A DNA stretch of 47,236 bases. Source: a virus. The position numbers and the translations under genes are program-made. Shown here in pieces: positions 39,957 to 47,236 of this stretch (position 1 is its first letter; every line of letters begins with the position of its first letter). The stretch is from IMG/VR virus record IMGVR_UViG_3300038557_000032, positions 1 to 47,236 of that record; one strand, written 5' to 3'. The notes beneath the pieces were generated by a model. It did no database searches and was not told the origin of the DNA. It worked only from the letters and a program-made list of their open reading frames with translations.

Positions 39957-41069
39957 ATGAAGATCTCCGTCCAGCGCGACACGCTCGCTCCGGCCCTGGC
40001 CGCGCTCTCGCGCGTGGTCGAGCGCCGCAACACCATCCCCGCCCTCTCCAACATCCTGCTGCGCGCCGAGGGTGGCCGCCTGACGCTGCGCGCGACCGAT
40101 CTCGATATCCAGGCCGAGACGAGCCTGGCCTGCGAGGTTGCGGAGGCGGGCGCCATCACCCTGCCGGCGCATACCCTCTCCGACATCGTCAGGAAGCTCC
40201 CGGCCGAGGCGGCGATCAGCTTCGAGCTCGCCGGCGAGCGCATGGCGCTGCGCGCGGGCCGGTCGCGCTTCACCGTGCAGACCCTGCCGGAATCGGACTT
40301 CCCCGACATCACCATCGGCGAGTTCTCGCACCGCTTCGCCCTGCCGGCGAAGGAGTTCGCCGCGGCGCTCAGTCAGGTCGAGTTTGCGATCTCGACCGAG
40401 GAGACGCGCTACTACCTCAACGGCATCCACATGCACACGATACCGGTCGACGGCGCCACCAGGCTGCGCGCGGTCGCCACGGATGGTCACCGCCTGTCCC
40501 GGCTGGAGCTGCCGACGCCGGAAGGCGCCGAGGGCATGCCGGGCGTCATCGTGCCGCGCAAGACGGTGGCCGAGCTCGGCAAAATCGCCAAGGACCACGA
40601 CGGCGAGATCGTGCTCGAGCTGTCGGCCACGAAGATCCGTGCCACGGCCGGCAGCACCACCCTGACATCGAAGCTGATCGACGGCACCTTTCCCGATTAT
40701 CAGCGCGTCATCCCGGCCGGCAACGACAAGCTCGTCACCCTCGACGCCGAGCCCTTCAAGCAGGCGATCGACCGCGTCGCCACCATCTCCAGCGAGCGCG
40801 GCCGCGCCGTGAAGCTCTCGCTCTCCGATACTGGCCTCACGCTCTCGGTCAGCAACCCCGACAGCGGCACGGCCACCGAGGAGATCGAGCCCGACTATGA
40901 CGGCCAGCCGATCGAGATCGGCTTCAACGCCCGCTACCTGCTCGACATCGTCGGCGTGCTCGGCGGCGACAGCATCCAGATGAAGCTCGCCGAGCCGGGC
41001 GCCCCGGCCATCTTCCAACGGCGCGAAGGGGACAGCCTTCTCGTCGTGCTCATGCCGATGAGGGTCTGA
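39957..41069 (+). CDS. dnaN: DNA polymerase III beta subunit (sliding clamp)
   Basis: A 370-residue protein with the full three-domain clamp length. Diagnostic segments include the start MKISVQRDTLAPALAALSRV, RRNTIPALSNILLRA, LRATDLDIQ, TLPESDFPDI, AVATDGHRLSRLELP and the end LLVVLMPMRV. The clamp encircles DNA and tethers polymerase. A phage-borne clamp of bacterial type implies the phage directs host polymerase III, or a pirated clamp-binding factor, to its own template. The start at 39957 is chosen over an upstream in-frame ATG because it matches the usual clamp N-terminus. Confidence 0.93.
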   Translation: MKISVQRDTLAPALAALSRVVERRNTIPALSNILLRAEGGRLTLRATDLDIQAETSLACEVAEAGAITLPAHTLSDIVRKLPAEAAISFELAGERMALRAGRSRFTVQTLPESDFPDITIGEFSHRFALPAKEFAAALSQVEFAISTEETRYYLNGIHMHTIPVDGATRLRAVATDGHRLSRLELPTPEGAEGMPGVIVPRKTVAELGKIAKDHDGEIVLELSATKIRATAGSTTLTSKLIDGTFPDYQRVIPAGNDKLVTLDAEPFKQAIDRVATISSERGRAVKLSLSDTGLTLSVSNPDSGTATEEIEPDYDGQPIEIGFNARYLLDIVGVLGGDSIQMKLAEPGAPAIFQRREGDSLLVVLMPMRV

Positions 41070-41072
41070 GCC

Positions 41073-41336
41073 ATGGCCGAACAGAAAGCTCAGCCAGCCG
41101 CCATCATCCTGGTGCACGAGACCGCGCTACAGAGCTGGGCGCGAGACGCCGGCACCTTCGCCCTCTTCGTCGCGCTGATCGGTATCGGCATCGTCGCCAA
41201 CAGCGCGGCCATGCAGTGGATGGGGGCAATCATGGCCTTCATCACCACGATCATCCGATCCTCTGGCAAGGTCGAGCGGCTCTCGATTGCAGAGGCACGC
41301 GCCAAGCTTGACGCGATTGAGGAGACGCGGCGATGA
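41073..41336 (+). CDS. Small membrane protein
   Basis: An 87-residue protein with two hydrophobic helices (about 27-44 and 46-62) between a charged N-terminus and a basic/acidic C-terminal helix (SIAEARAKLDAIEETRR). It follows the clamp stop by 3 nt and overlaps the ASCH gene start as ATGA. No family is recognised. It could anchor a complex at the membrane. Confidence 0.55.
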   Translation: MAEQKAQPAAIILVHETALQSWARDAGTFALFVALIGIGIVANSAAMQWMGAIMAFITTIIRSSGKVERLSIAEARAKLDAIEETRR

Positions 41337-41719
41337 AGGCGCTCTCCATCATGCAGCCTTGGGCCTGGCTGATCGTCAACGGCCACAAGGCGATCGAGAA
41401 CCGCAACTGGCGTTGCCACTATCGCGGGCCGGTGTTGATCCATGCCGGGAAGAAGCTCGACAAGGAGCCTCTGCAGGATCTCCGCGACCGCTGGCATCCG
41501 GTCATGGGCACCATGCTGGCGAACGAGATCGTCGCGCCTGACCATCTCGATTGCGGCGGCATCGTCGGCGAGGCCGAGATCGTCGACTGCGTCGAGCGCA
41601 GCGATGACCCGTGGTTCGTCGGCCGCTTCGGCATCGTGCTGCGCAATGCGCGGCCGCTGCCGTTCCGCCCCTGCAAGGGCGCGCTCGGCTTCTTCACCCC
41701 GACGTTCGAGGAGGCCTGA
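41333..41719 (+). CDS. ASCH domain protein
   Basis: A 128-residue protein starting MKALSIMQPWAWLIVNGHKA, then IENRNWRCHYRGPVLIHAGKKL and a GIVGEAEIVDCV strand. This is the recognisable ASCH fold (LSI.QPWA..I..G.K..E.R.W). ASCH domains bind RNA or modified nucleotides and are proposed to act in translation or RNA metabolism. The start overlaps the preceding stop. The exact ligand is unknown. Confidence 0.85.
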   Translation: MKALSIMQPWAWLIVNGHKAIENRNWRCHYRGPVLIHAGKKLDKEPLQDLRDRWHPVMGTMLANEIVAPDHLDCGGIVGEAEIVDCVERSDDPWFVGRFGIVLRNARPLPFRPCKGALGFFTPTFEEA

Positions 41720-41722
41720 CCG

Positions 41723-41839
41723 ATGCTCTGGGCTCTCGTTACCCGCCTGTCCGACGTTCTCGCGCTCATCGGCCTCGGCACGGTGATTTACGGCGTCGTG
41801 CGCCTCACCCGTTTCCTGTCCCGCCTTGTCCGCCATTGA
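41723..41839 (+). CDS. 38-residue membrane protein upstream of TAXI gene
   Basis: Starts 3 nt after the ASCH stop. The product has a single hydrophobic segment (VLALIGLGTVIYGVV) and a basic C-terminus (RLTRFLSRLVRH), positive-inside like. It may be a small membrane partner, since the next gene encodes a secreted protein. That link is only by position. Confidence 0.45.
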   Translation: MLWALVTRLSDVLALIGLGTVIYGVVRLTRFLSRLVRH

Positions 41840-41868
41840 GCGGCGCAATCCCTGAAAGGAAGTCGACC

Positions 41869-42756
41869 ATGCTCCGCTCCCTCCTGATCGCCGGCGCCGC
41901 ACTCTCGGCCCTCGCCTGCTCGCCCGCCCTGGCGCAGCAGCCGAGCTTCCGCGTCTGCACCGGCTCGGATGCCGGCAACTATTTCAAGGCCGGGCACCTC
42001 CTCAAGAAGGTCGCGACCTCGCTCAAGGTGGAGGTCGTGCCGACGCAGGGCTCGCTCGACAATCTCGACAAGGTCGGGAAGGGCGAGTGCGACGGCGCCT
42101 TCGTCCAGTCCGATGCGCTACTGGTCTATTCGAGCCGCAATGCCCAAGCGCTCTCGGCGATCGAGCGCGCCGGCGTGCTCTACCAGGAGCATGCGCACCT
42201 CCTCTGCAACCGGGGCTCCGGGGTCGACCGCGTCACCGACCTGACCAACAAGAACACGGTCGCCGTTGGCCCGGACGGATCAGGCGCCCGCACCACCTGG
42301 GACGCCTTCGTGCTCGCCGACAAGAAGCGCTATGCGCCGGTCCAGGTCGATGCCCGCAGCGGCGTGCGCGCCCTTTCGGCCGTTGCCGATGGCAGCCAGG
42401 TGCAATGCCTGCTCTGGGTCGGCGCTCTCGGCTCCAGCTACCTCAAGAACGATGCGCAGGGCCAGGGCGACCGGATCGTGCTCGCCGGGACCGACGATTG
42501 GGACATGGGCAAGGTCGCCAAGGATGCCCGCGGGAAGGAGGTCTACGGCTATTCTGAGATCCCGAGCGGTACCTATCCGCGCATCCAGCCGGGCGGCACC
42601 CTCTACGGCACCAAGGCGGTCAAGACGATCACGGTCGACGCGCTCTTCGTCGCGAACATCGCCTGGATCGACGCCAACGCCGCGGCTTACGACCGGGTGC
42701 TGCGCGGCTTCGCCGCCGCCAAGCCCGCCATCGCCGAACTCGTCACCCCGAAATGA
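41869..42756 (+). CDS. Exported TAXI-type solute-binding protein
   Basis: A 295-residue protein with a Sec signal peptide (MLRSLLIAGAALSALACSPA, cleavage after ALA near residue 23). The mature part has TAXI/NMT1-type features: FRVCTGSDAGNYFKAG at the N-terminus, QGSLDNLDKVGKGECDGAFVQSDALL, and VAVGPDGSGARTTWDAF. TAXI proteins bind small acidic solutes for TRAP transporters in the periplasm. No DctQ/DctM-like membrane partner is present in the window. GAAAGGA lies about 9 nt before the ATG. The start at 41869 gives the signal peptide. It is a non-structural cargo gene. Confidence 0.8.
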   Translation: MLRSLLIAGAALSALACSPALAQQPSFRVCTGSDAGNYFKAGHLLKKVATSLKVEVVPTQGSLDNLDKVGKGECDGAFVQSDALLVYSSRNAQALSAIERAGVLYQEHAHLLCNRGSGVDRVTDLTNKNTVAVGPDGSGARTTWDAFVLADKKRYAPVQVDARSGVRALSAVADGSQVQCLLWVGALGSSYLKNDAQGQGDRIVLAGTDDWDMGKVAKDARGKEVYGYSEIPSGTYPRIQPGGTLYGTKAVKTITVDALFVANIAWIDANAAAYDRVLRGFAAAKPAIAELVTPK

Positions 42757-42766
42757 GGCGCGGGCG

Positions 42767-43021
42767 ATGACCGATCTCTCGAACGATGCGCAGGAGCTGG
42801 CCAAGCTGGGCCAGAACCTGCGCGAGGCGGAGGAGGCGTTTCAGGCGGCCGACCGTGCCGAGGATGAGGCTCGTCGCACCCGCACCAACGCCCTCAACCG
42901 CCTGAACGATCACCAGAAGGAACTCGACGCCTTCATCGAGAAGCTGAAGGCGGCAAGCCCCTCCGCGGGCGACTGGAAACAGCGCGCCCGGGCCATGCGC
43001 GGAGAGTCGAGCCATGGCTGA
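42767..43021 (+). CDS. Coiled-coil protein
   Basis: An 84-residue protein almost wholly helical and charged (ELAKLGQNLREAEEAFQAAD, then a RLNDHQKELDAFIEKLKAAS segment). It is typical of a short coiled coil. It lies 10 nt after the TAXI gene and overlaps the DUF5131 gene start by 8 nt. No catalytic motif. Confidence 0.55.
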   Translation: MTDLSNDAQELAKLGQNLREAEEAFQAADRAEDEARRTRTNALNRLNDHQKELDAFIEKLKAASPSAGDWKQRARAMRGESSHG

Positions 43022-44084
43022 GACGGCAATCGAATGGACGGAGCGCAGCTGGAACCCGATCGTCGGCTGCTCTCTCGCCTCGCCGGGATGCACCAACTGC
43101 TATGCCATGAGCATGGCGCGACGGCTGGAGCTGATGGGCACGGTGTCGCACTATGCCGGGCTGACGCAGCTCACCAAGGCCGGACCGGTCTGGACCGGCA
43201 AGCTGGCACTAGCGCCCGAGCACGCGCTGACCGAGCCGCTGCGCCGTCGCAAGCCGACGACCTGGTTCGTCAACTCCATGGGCGATCTCTTCCATGAGGA
43301 CGTGCCCGACGAATGGATCGATCGCGTCTTCGCCGTCATGGCGCTCTGCCCGCAGCACACCTTTCAGGTGCTGACCAAGCGGGCGGAGCGGATGCGCAAG
43401 TACATCGAAGGCGTCATAGCATCCGGGCGCTGGCTGTTGTGGCAGCACCCGATCGACGGGCACCAGATCTTCGACCCGATCGCCGCTCAGTGGCACATCA
43501 TGCTGCGCAATGTATGGCTTGGCGTCTCGGCCGAGGACCAGCGCCGCGCCGACGAGCGCGTGCCTGAGTTGCTGGCGACGCCGGCTGTCATCCGCTTCGT
43601 GAGCGCCGAGCCTTTGCTCGGGCCAATCCGCTTTGACCGCATCGACGATGATGTCGATACCTTCGAGGACTGCGGCGGCCACCCTGACCCGCACTGGCCG
43701 TCAGATACGCACGATGCGACGTGGCTCAACGCGCTCACCGGCCAGATGGAAGCCGAGGCGCGCGCGCCCAATGGCACGCGCCGCGGCTCAATCGATGTCG
43801 GCCTCCGCTGGAAGGGCGGCAAGCTCGACTGGATCATCGTCGGCGGCGAAAACGGTCCCCGGCCGATGCAGGCCGAATGGGCACAGCAGATCCGCGACCA
43901 GTGCGCCGCGGCCGGAACGGCGTTCTTCTTCAAACAGTGGGGCAGCCACATCCCGGCCGGCCAGACCATGGCGAACGGCAAGGTCTGGGCGCCCGGTTGC
44001 GGCACCCGGCTGCGCGCCAAGAAGGGCATCACCGGCCGCCTGCTCGACGGCGTCGAGCACAACGCCATGCCAAGGGCGGCGTGA
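43014..44084 (+). CDS. DUF5131 protein (phage Gp37/Gp68 family)
   Basis: A 356-residue protein starting with IEWTERSWNPIVGCSLASPGC, the family signature TxIEWTxxxWNPxxGC, with C19, C26 and C29 in a pattern like a cysteine cluster. Later segments VNSMGDLFHEDVP, FQVLTKRAERM and WIIVGGENGPRPM are conserved-looking. The family is widely annotated in phages and suspected to be radical-SAM-related, without proof. The CxxxxxxCxxC spacing here is not a canonical CxxxCxxC. It overlaps its upstream neighbour. Confidence 0.85.
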   Translation: MAETAIEWTERSWNPIVGCSLASPGCTNCYAMSMARRLELMGTVSHYAGLTQLTKAGPVWTGKLALAPEHALTEPLRRRKPTTWFVNSMGDLFHEDVPDEWIDRVFAVMALCPQHTFQVLTKRAERMRKYIEGVIASGRWLLWQHPIDGHQIFDPIAAQWHIMLRNVWLGVSAEDQRRADERVPELLATPAVIRFVSAEPLLGPIRFDRIDDDVDTFEDCGGHPDPHWPSDTHDATWLNALTGQMEAEARAPNGTRRGSIDVGLRWKGGKLDWIIVGGENGPRPMQAEWAQQIRDQCAAAGTAFFFKQWGSHIPAGQTMANGKVWAPGCGTRLRAKKGITGRLLDGVEHNAMPRAA

Positions 44085-44251
44085 TGTCGGCGCCCACATT
44101 TCCCTATGTCTACCGCTGGGACCGCTGCGGCCGGAAGGACCAGCGCTGCCGCGTCTTCGCACGCGGCACCATGAACTCCGTCGGGCTCGAATTCGAGGAC
44201 GGCTTCCGGATGGTCACCAGCGGCAACGCATTCCGCAAGGTGAAGCCATGA
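44084..44251 (+). CDS. Small hypothetical phage protein
   Basis: A 55-residue protein rich in basic and aromatic residues: MSAPTFPYVYRWDRCGRKDQ, then RCRVFARGTMNSVGLEFEDGFRMVTSGNAFRK. It has two cysteines, C15 and C22, and a beta-like second half. TGATG overlap with the previous stop and ATGA-type overlap with the next gene support a coupled operon gene. No family identified. Confidence 0.6.
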   Translation: MSAPTFPYVYRWDRCGRKDQRCRVFARGTMNSVGLEFEDGFRMVTSGNAFRKVKP

Positions 44252-44376
44252 TCCGGCTTGGCAACCTCCAGCGCACGCCCTGGTGGCTGCGCCTCTTCGG
44301 CTTCCCTGCTCAACGACGCTGGAACGTCACCATCCATATCGGCGGCGTGTTTGGCGAATGGGAGTACCTGCCATGA
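44248..44376 (+). CDS. 42-residue hypothetical protein
   Basis: Begins in an ATGA overlap and ends in another with the next start. The product (MIRLGNLQRTPWWLRLFGFPAQ, a segment with two Trp, then RRWNVTIHIGGVFGEWEYLP) is not clearly membrane-bound. Both overlaps make the gene likely despite its length. Function unknown. Confidence 0.5.
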   Translation: MIRLGNLQRTPWWLRLFGFPAQRRWNVTIHIGGVFGEWEYLP

Positions 44377-45392
44377 ATCGGATATCCGCTCTCCGCCGGC
44401 GCCGGCTGGAGGCGCAGGCCCAGCTCTTGAAGGCCGAGGCCTCGCCGAAACGCAAGGGGCGCCGCGCCGCTCGCCGGCGCTTCATCCTCGCCACGGCCGA
44501 GATCCTGCGAGCCGATCTCAACAACCGTATCGCCGCCCCCGCTGCTGCGCGCCCAGGCTCGCCAGGACCGGACGGCCGACCTCTTCAGCCAGATGGGAGC
44601 CTGACGGCCATGTTCACCGATATTCTGATCCGCGTCGTCGACCTCGAAACCACCGGCTTCACCCCTCCGGCTGCCGAGCCGATCGAGATCGGCTGGATCA
44701 ACTTGCGCGCCACGCAGCGCGACCTTGCCGGCGAGCCGACGGGCTGGGCGATCAACCTGCCGAACAGCGCGCTCGTCCGCCATGCCGGGCCGATCCCGCC
44801 GGAGACATCGGCGATCCACCATCTGACGGCCGAGGACTTCGGGCCGGATGCGAACCCGCTCGAATGGAGCGCCGTCACGAGCTGGGTGTGCCGACCTGCC
44901 CGGCCCGGCGTCGACTACTTCGCCGCGCACAACGCAGGCTTCGAGCGGCAGTTCCTCACCGATCAGGAGACGCGCGACAGGCCATGGATCTGCACCTGGA
45001 AATGCGCGCTGCGCCTCTGGCCGGAAGCCCCGGCCCATAGCAACCAGGCCCTGCGCTACTGGCGCAGCCTGAAGCTCGACCGCGCGATGGCCAACCAGAC
45101 GCATCGCGCCGGCCCCGATGCCTATGTCACCGCGCACCTGCTGCGCGACATGCTCGAGCAGCCTGGCGTGACGCTGGCTCAGCTCGTCGCCTGGTCGGCC
45201 GAGCCGGCCTTGCTGGCGCGCTGCCAGATCGGCCGCTGGCGCGGCACGCCCTGGCGCGAGATCGACGACATGTCGTTCCTGCGATGGCTGCTCGACCGCG
45301 ACTTCAGCGAGGAGGTCCACTTCACGGCCCGATACCATCTCGATCGATTGAGCAGCGCGGCCGAGGCCGAGCCCGTCACAGAGGGGGCCTGA
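44373..45392 (+). CDS. DnaQ-like 3'-5' exonuclease with basic N-terminal extension
   Basis: A 339-residue protein. The exonuclease core begins near residue 80: VVDLETTG (Asp90, Glu92), FAAHNAGFE (186-191, with Glu191 where a DEDDh enzyme normally has Asp), and the His/Asp pair at 244/249 (HRAGPDAYVT). It should remove nucleotides 3'-5' for proofreading or recombination. The first 79 residues are basic and helical (RRRRLEAQAQLLKAEAS, then KRKGRRAARRRF) with a Pro-rich linker. An alternative start at 44610 would give the core alone. Confidence 0.82.
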   Translation: MNRISALRRRRLEAQAQLLKAEASPKRKGRRAARRRFILATAEILRADLNNRIAAPAAARPGSPGPDGRPLQPDGSLTAMFTDILIRVVDLETTGFTPPAAEPIEIGWINLRATQRDLAGEPTGWAINLPNSALVRHAGPIPPETSAIHHLTAEDFGPDANPLEWSAVTSWVCRPARPGVDYFAAHNAGFERQFLTDQETRDRPWICTWKCALRLWPEAPAHSNQALRYWRSLKLDRAMANQTHRAGPDAYVTAHLLRDMLEQPGVTLAQLVAWSAEPALLARCQIGRWRGTPWREIDDMSFLRWLLDRDFSEEVHFTARYHLDRLSSAAEAEPVTEGA

Positions 45393-45395
45393 ACA

Positions 45396-45872
45396 ATGGC
45401 CGGCAGCGTCAACAAGGTCATTCTCGTCGGCAATCTCGGCCGCGATCCAGAGATCCGCCACCTCGCCAGCGGCGAGCCTGTCGCCTCGCTCCGCATCGCG
45501 ACCTCGGAGACCTGGCGCGACAAGCAGTCGGGCGAGCGCAAGGAGCGCACCGAGTGGCATAGCGTCGTCATTTTCAACGAAAACATCGCCAAGGTCGCCG
45601 AGCAGTATCTGAAGAAGGGCTCCAAGGTCTATGTCGAGGGCCAGCTCCAGACGCGCAAATGGACCGATCAGGCTGGTGTCGAGAAATACACCACCGAGGT
45701 CGTGCTCCAGCGCTTCCGCGGCGAGCTGACGATCCTCGACACGCAGAAGCGCGAGGCGCCCGACCCGGACAGCTACGGCACGACCAGGACGCGCGACAGC
45801 GGCGCCGGCCAGAGCCGGCAGCCTGCGAGCCAGTCCAGCAGCAGCCACCTCGATGATGACATACCGTTCTGA
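45396..45872 (+). CDS. ssb: Single-stranded DNA-binding protein
   Basis: A 157-residue SSB of normal length. The OB-fold start [20 protein letters not shown], the [16 protein letters not shown] strand pair and EKGSK-like [17 protein letters not shown] segment are diagnostic. The disordered Ser/Gln-rich tail ends DDDIPF, the tip that binds SSB partners such as RecO, PriA or exonucleases. It protects single-stranded DNA in phage replication, with the clamp and exonuclease in the same operon. The start follows the exonuclease by 3 nt. Confidence 0.95.
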   Translation: MAGSVNKVILVGNLGRDPEIRHLASGEPVASLRIATSETWRDKQSGERKERTEWHSVVIFNENIAKVAEQYLKKGSKVYVEGQLQTRKWTDQAGVEKYTTEVVLQRFRGELTILDTQKREAPDPDSYGTTRTRDSGAGQSRQPASQSSSSHLDDDIPF

Positions 45873-45873
45873 A

Positions 45874-46128
45874 ATGGCGGCGGCGGAAGCGATCACCCCG
45901 AGGCTGATGACGCGCGCCCAGGCGGCCGGCTATTGCGCCATGACGCCATCGCGCTTCTCGCAGCTCGTCAAGGCCGGCACATTGCCCGCCGCCGTCCCCG
46001 GCACCACGCGCTGGGACCGCATGGCAATCGACGCCGCTCTGGACAAATTCGCCGGGCTCAAATCTCCTGAGCCGAGCGGCTCCGCTCTCGATCGATGGTT
46101 GAGCAAGAATGGTTCGCGTGCGGCTTAA
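45874..46128 (+). CDS. Excisionase-like HTH protein
   Basis: An 84-residue protein with a MerR/Xis-like HTH: RLMTRAQAAGYCAMTPSRFS, QLVKAGTLPAAVPGTTRWDR. The short winged HTH is like phage excisionases and helps direct the integrase to excise. The start at 45874 is used because it follows the ssb stop by 1 nt; an in-frame start at 45853 would overlap ssb. It overlaps the integrase start by 20 nt. The assignment rests on location and HTH pattern. Confidence 0.6.
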   Translation: MAAAEAITPRLMTRAQAAGYCAMTPSRFSQLVKAGTLPAAVPGTTRWDRMAIDAALDKFAGLKSPEPSGSALDRWLSKNGSRAA

Positions 46129-47236
46129 GGGGGTTGCCAGCGCCAGGCGCAAGCTGCCGGACGGCACCTTCCAGACCTATTACTATGCCTGGCGCGGCGG
46201 CCCACGCCTGACAGGCGAGCCGGGCTCGGCCGAGTTCGTCGATTCCTACAACAAGGCCGTCGCCGGCCGCAGCCTCGCAGCGGCGAAGTCCGGCACGGTC
46301 GCCGCGCTGATCCGCCTCTACACGGCGTCGAGCGACTATCCGAAGGCGGCATCCTCGCAAAAGGCCTATCGCACCTATCTGCGGCTGATCGAGGATCGCT
46401 TCGGCGACATGGAGATGGCAGCCCTCGAGGATCGCCGCGTGCGCGGGATATTCAAGGACTGGCGCGACGAGATGAAGGAGACGCCGCGCAAGGCCGATTA
46501 TGCCTGGAGCGTGCTCGTCAAGCTGCTCAACTATGCCAAGGACCGCGGCGACCTGTCGGTCAACCCTTGCGACCGCGGCGGGCGCCTCTCTTCACCGGAT
46601 CGGACCGACAATGTCTGGACCGATGCGCATATCGAGACCTTCCTCACTGTGGCGCCATTCGAGGTCGCGATCGTCTTCTGGGCCGCGATCTGGACGGCGC
46701 AGCGACAGAACGATCTGCTGAAGCTGACCCGGTCGAACATCAAGGACGGCATCCTGCGGCTGAAGCAGAGCAAGACCGGCGCGCGGGTCGCCATGCCGGT
46801 TCCGACACCGCTCGCCGAAGGGTTGGCGCGCAACCCTGCGCACGGCCTCGTCCTATTCAACAACAGCGACGGGCTGCCCTGGACCAGCGACGGCTTCCGC
46901 ACCTCGTTCGGCAAGGCCTGCGAGAAGGCCGGCGTCACGGACCTTACCTTCCACGATCTGCGCGGCACCTTCTCGAATCGCGCGGCCCTCGCCGGCTGCA
47001 CGCCGAGCGAGATCGCCAGTGTCACCGGTCACCAAATCGAGGGGTCAGGCACACTCGGCGCCAGCTATTTGCAGCGCAACTTGGAGTTGGCGACGACCTG
47101 CATCCGGCGCGTCGAGGAGAACGAAGCCGGGACAATTTTGCAAAACGGGCTGCAAAAAGTGCAAAACCGGCCTTCAAAGAAGCCCGGTTCCAAGATCAAC
47201 ATCAGGGGAAGAAAGAGTGCCGTATCAAGCACTTAA
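46109..47236 (+). CDS. Tyrosine-type phage integrase
   Basis: A 375-residue site-specific recombinase. Catalytic residues fit the tyrosine family: Arg199 (TAQRQNDLLKL), His282/Arg285 (FHDLRGTF), His308 (TGHQ) and the nucleophile Tyr320 (GASYLQRN); Lys222 is the candidate beta-hairpin Lys. The N-terminal ~60 residues (RRKLPDGTFQTYYYAWRGG) resemble an arm-type DNA-binding domain. It integrates and, with an excisionase, excises the phage. The gene ends at the final base of the window, so attP should be nearby or just outside. Confidence 0.92.
   Translation: MVRVRLKGVASARRKLPDGTFQTYYYAWRGGPRLTGEPGSAEFVDSYNKAVAGRSLAAAKSGTVAALIRLYTASSDYPKAASSQKAYRTYLRLIEDRFGDMEMAALEDRRVRGIFKDWRDEMKETPRKADYAWSVLVKLLNYAKDRGDLSVNPCDRGGRLSSPDRTDNVWTDAHIETFLTVAPFEVAIVFWAAIWTAQRQNDLLKLTRSNIKDGILRLKQSKTGARVAMPVPTPLAEGLARNPAHGLVLFNNSDGLPWTSDGFRTSFGKACEKAGVTDLTFHDLRGTFSNRAALAGCTPSEIASVTGHQIEGSGTLGASYLQRNLELATTCIRRVEENEAGTILQNGLQKVQNRPSKKPGSKINIRGRKSAVSST
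47136..47167 (+). repeat. Short GCAAAA repeats in the integrase 3' end
   Basis: TTTTGCAAAA (perfect 10-bp palindrome, 47136-47145), followed by GCAAAAA (47152) and GCAAAAC (47161), gives three GCAAAA copies within 32 bp inside the coding end of the integrase. Such clusters can be arm-type integrase sites. Coding content (TILQNGLQKVQNR) may explain it by chance. Confidence 0.35.

Noticed and set aside
39045-41117. A 690-codon minus-strand frame across DUF2303 and the clamp
   Set aside because: The clamp and DUF2303 genes on the plus strand are unambiguous; the reverse frame has no motif and is a GC shadow.
1-47236. tRNA or rRNA genes
   Set aside because: No cloverleaf with a GGTTC-type T arm at proper spacing and no rRNA-like segment was recognised by eye; a tRNA search program would be decisive.
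1-47236. Transposable Mu-like phage
   Set aside because: The tail is Mu-like but there is no transposase A/B pair; a tyrosine integrase and lambda-type terminase are present instead.

Overview
The window looks like one complete or near-complete temperate phage genome (or excised-length prophage) of about 47 kb. It is GC-rich, densely packed and rich in ATGA/TGATG stop-start overlaps. Protein families, the carph-isopro-type Cro regulator and codon use suggest an alphaproteobacterial host, most likely Hyphomicrobiales (Rhizobiales). That host assignment is inference: no host chromosomal gene is visible. The window opens on the stop codon of a leftward gene and closes on the stop codon of a tyrosine integrase. 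No rRNA, tRNA or CRISPR array was seen.

Layout. (1) Positions 1-24,993, minus strand: the late operon. Read in transcription order (right to left) it holds a minor-tail-Z-like gene, Nu1-like small terminase, GpA-type large terminase, gpW-like joiner, lambda-type portal, a ClpP-like protease fused to the major capsid protein, a DUF2190 decoration protein, connector and terminator proteins, then a Mu-type contractile tail. The tail set is DUF2635, sheath, tube, a tail chaperone with a -1 frameshift site, tape measure, a split gpN, gp44, gp45, gp46, gp47 and gp48 homologues, fibre and fibre-assembly proteins. After a strong terminator come the lysis genes (lambda R-like endolysin, lipoprotein, two holin-like membrane proteins), an HTH-metallophosphoesterase and a dNMP-kinase-like P-loop protein. 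The head and packaging proteins are lambda-like while the tail is Mu-like. Two plus-strand cargo genes sit inside the tail operon.

(2) Positions 25,134-35,015, minus strand: the leftward early operon. It has a leaderless-looking Cro-like regulator, small proteins, a zinc-finger/TOPRIM primase, a helicase-DNA methyltransferase fusion, a C5 cytosine methyltransferase, a D5/P4-type primase-helicase, a GGCGGGG-repeat region that is an origin candidate, and a protein of unknown function placed just before the late promoter candidate.

(3) Positions 35,016-36,206: the lysogeny switch. A LexA/CI-type S24 repressor diverges from Cro. Shared TTTCTATTTT operator-like sites lie in the divergent region and in the rightward early promoter. 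A zinc-ribbon gene overlaps the repressor's 3' end on the opposite strand.

(4) Positions 36,207-47,236, plus strand: the rightward operon. It has a DUF7666-type protein with 16 exact-length 27-bp repeats, an HD hydrolase, DUF2303, a beta sliding clamp, an ASCH protein, an exported TAXI-type solute-binding protein, a DUF5131 protein, a DnaQ-like exonuclease, SSB, an excisionase-like protein and the integrase, with several tiny membrane proteins between them.

Together the genes describe a lysogenic contractile-tailed phage that brings its own clamp, SSB, primase and helicase, modifies DNA with two methyltransferases, and carries several accessory genes. The most unusual are the orphan TAXI periplasmic binding protein, the SWIM-like AT-richer gene in the tail cluster, and the nonapeptide-repeat protein.
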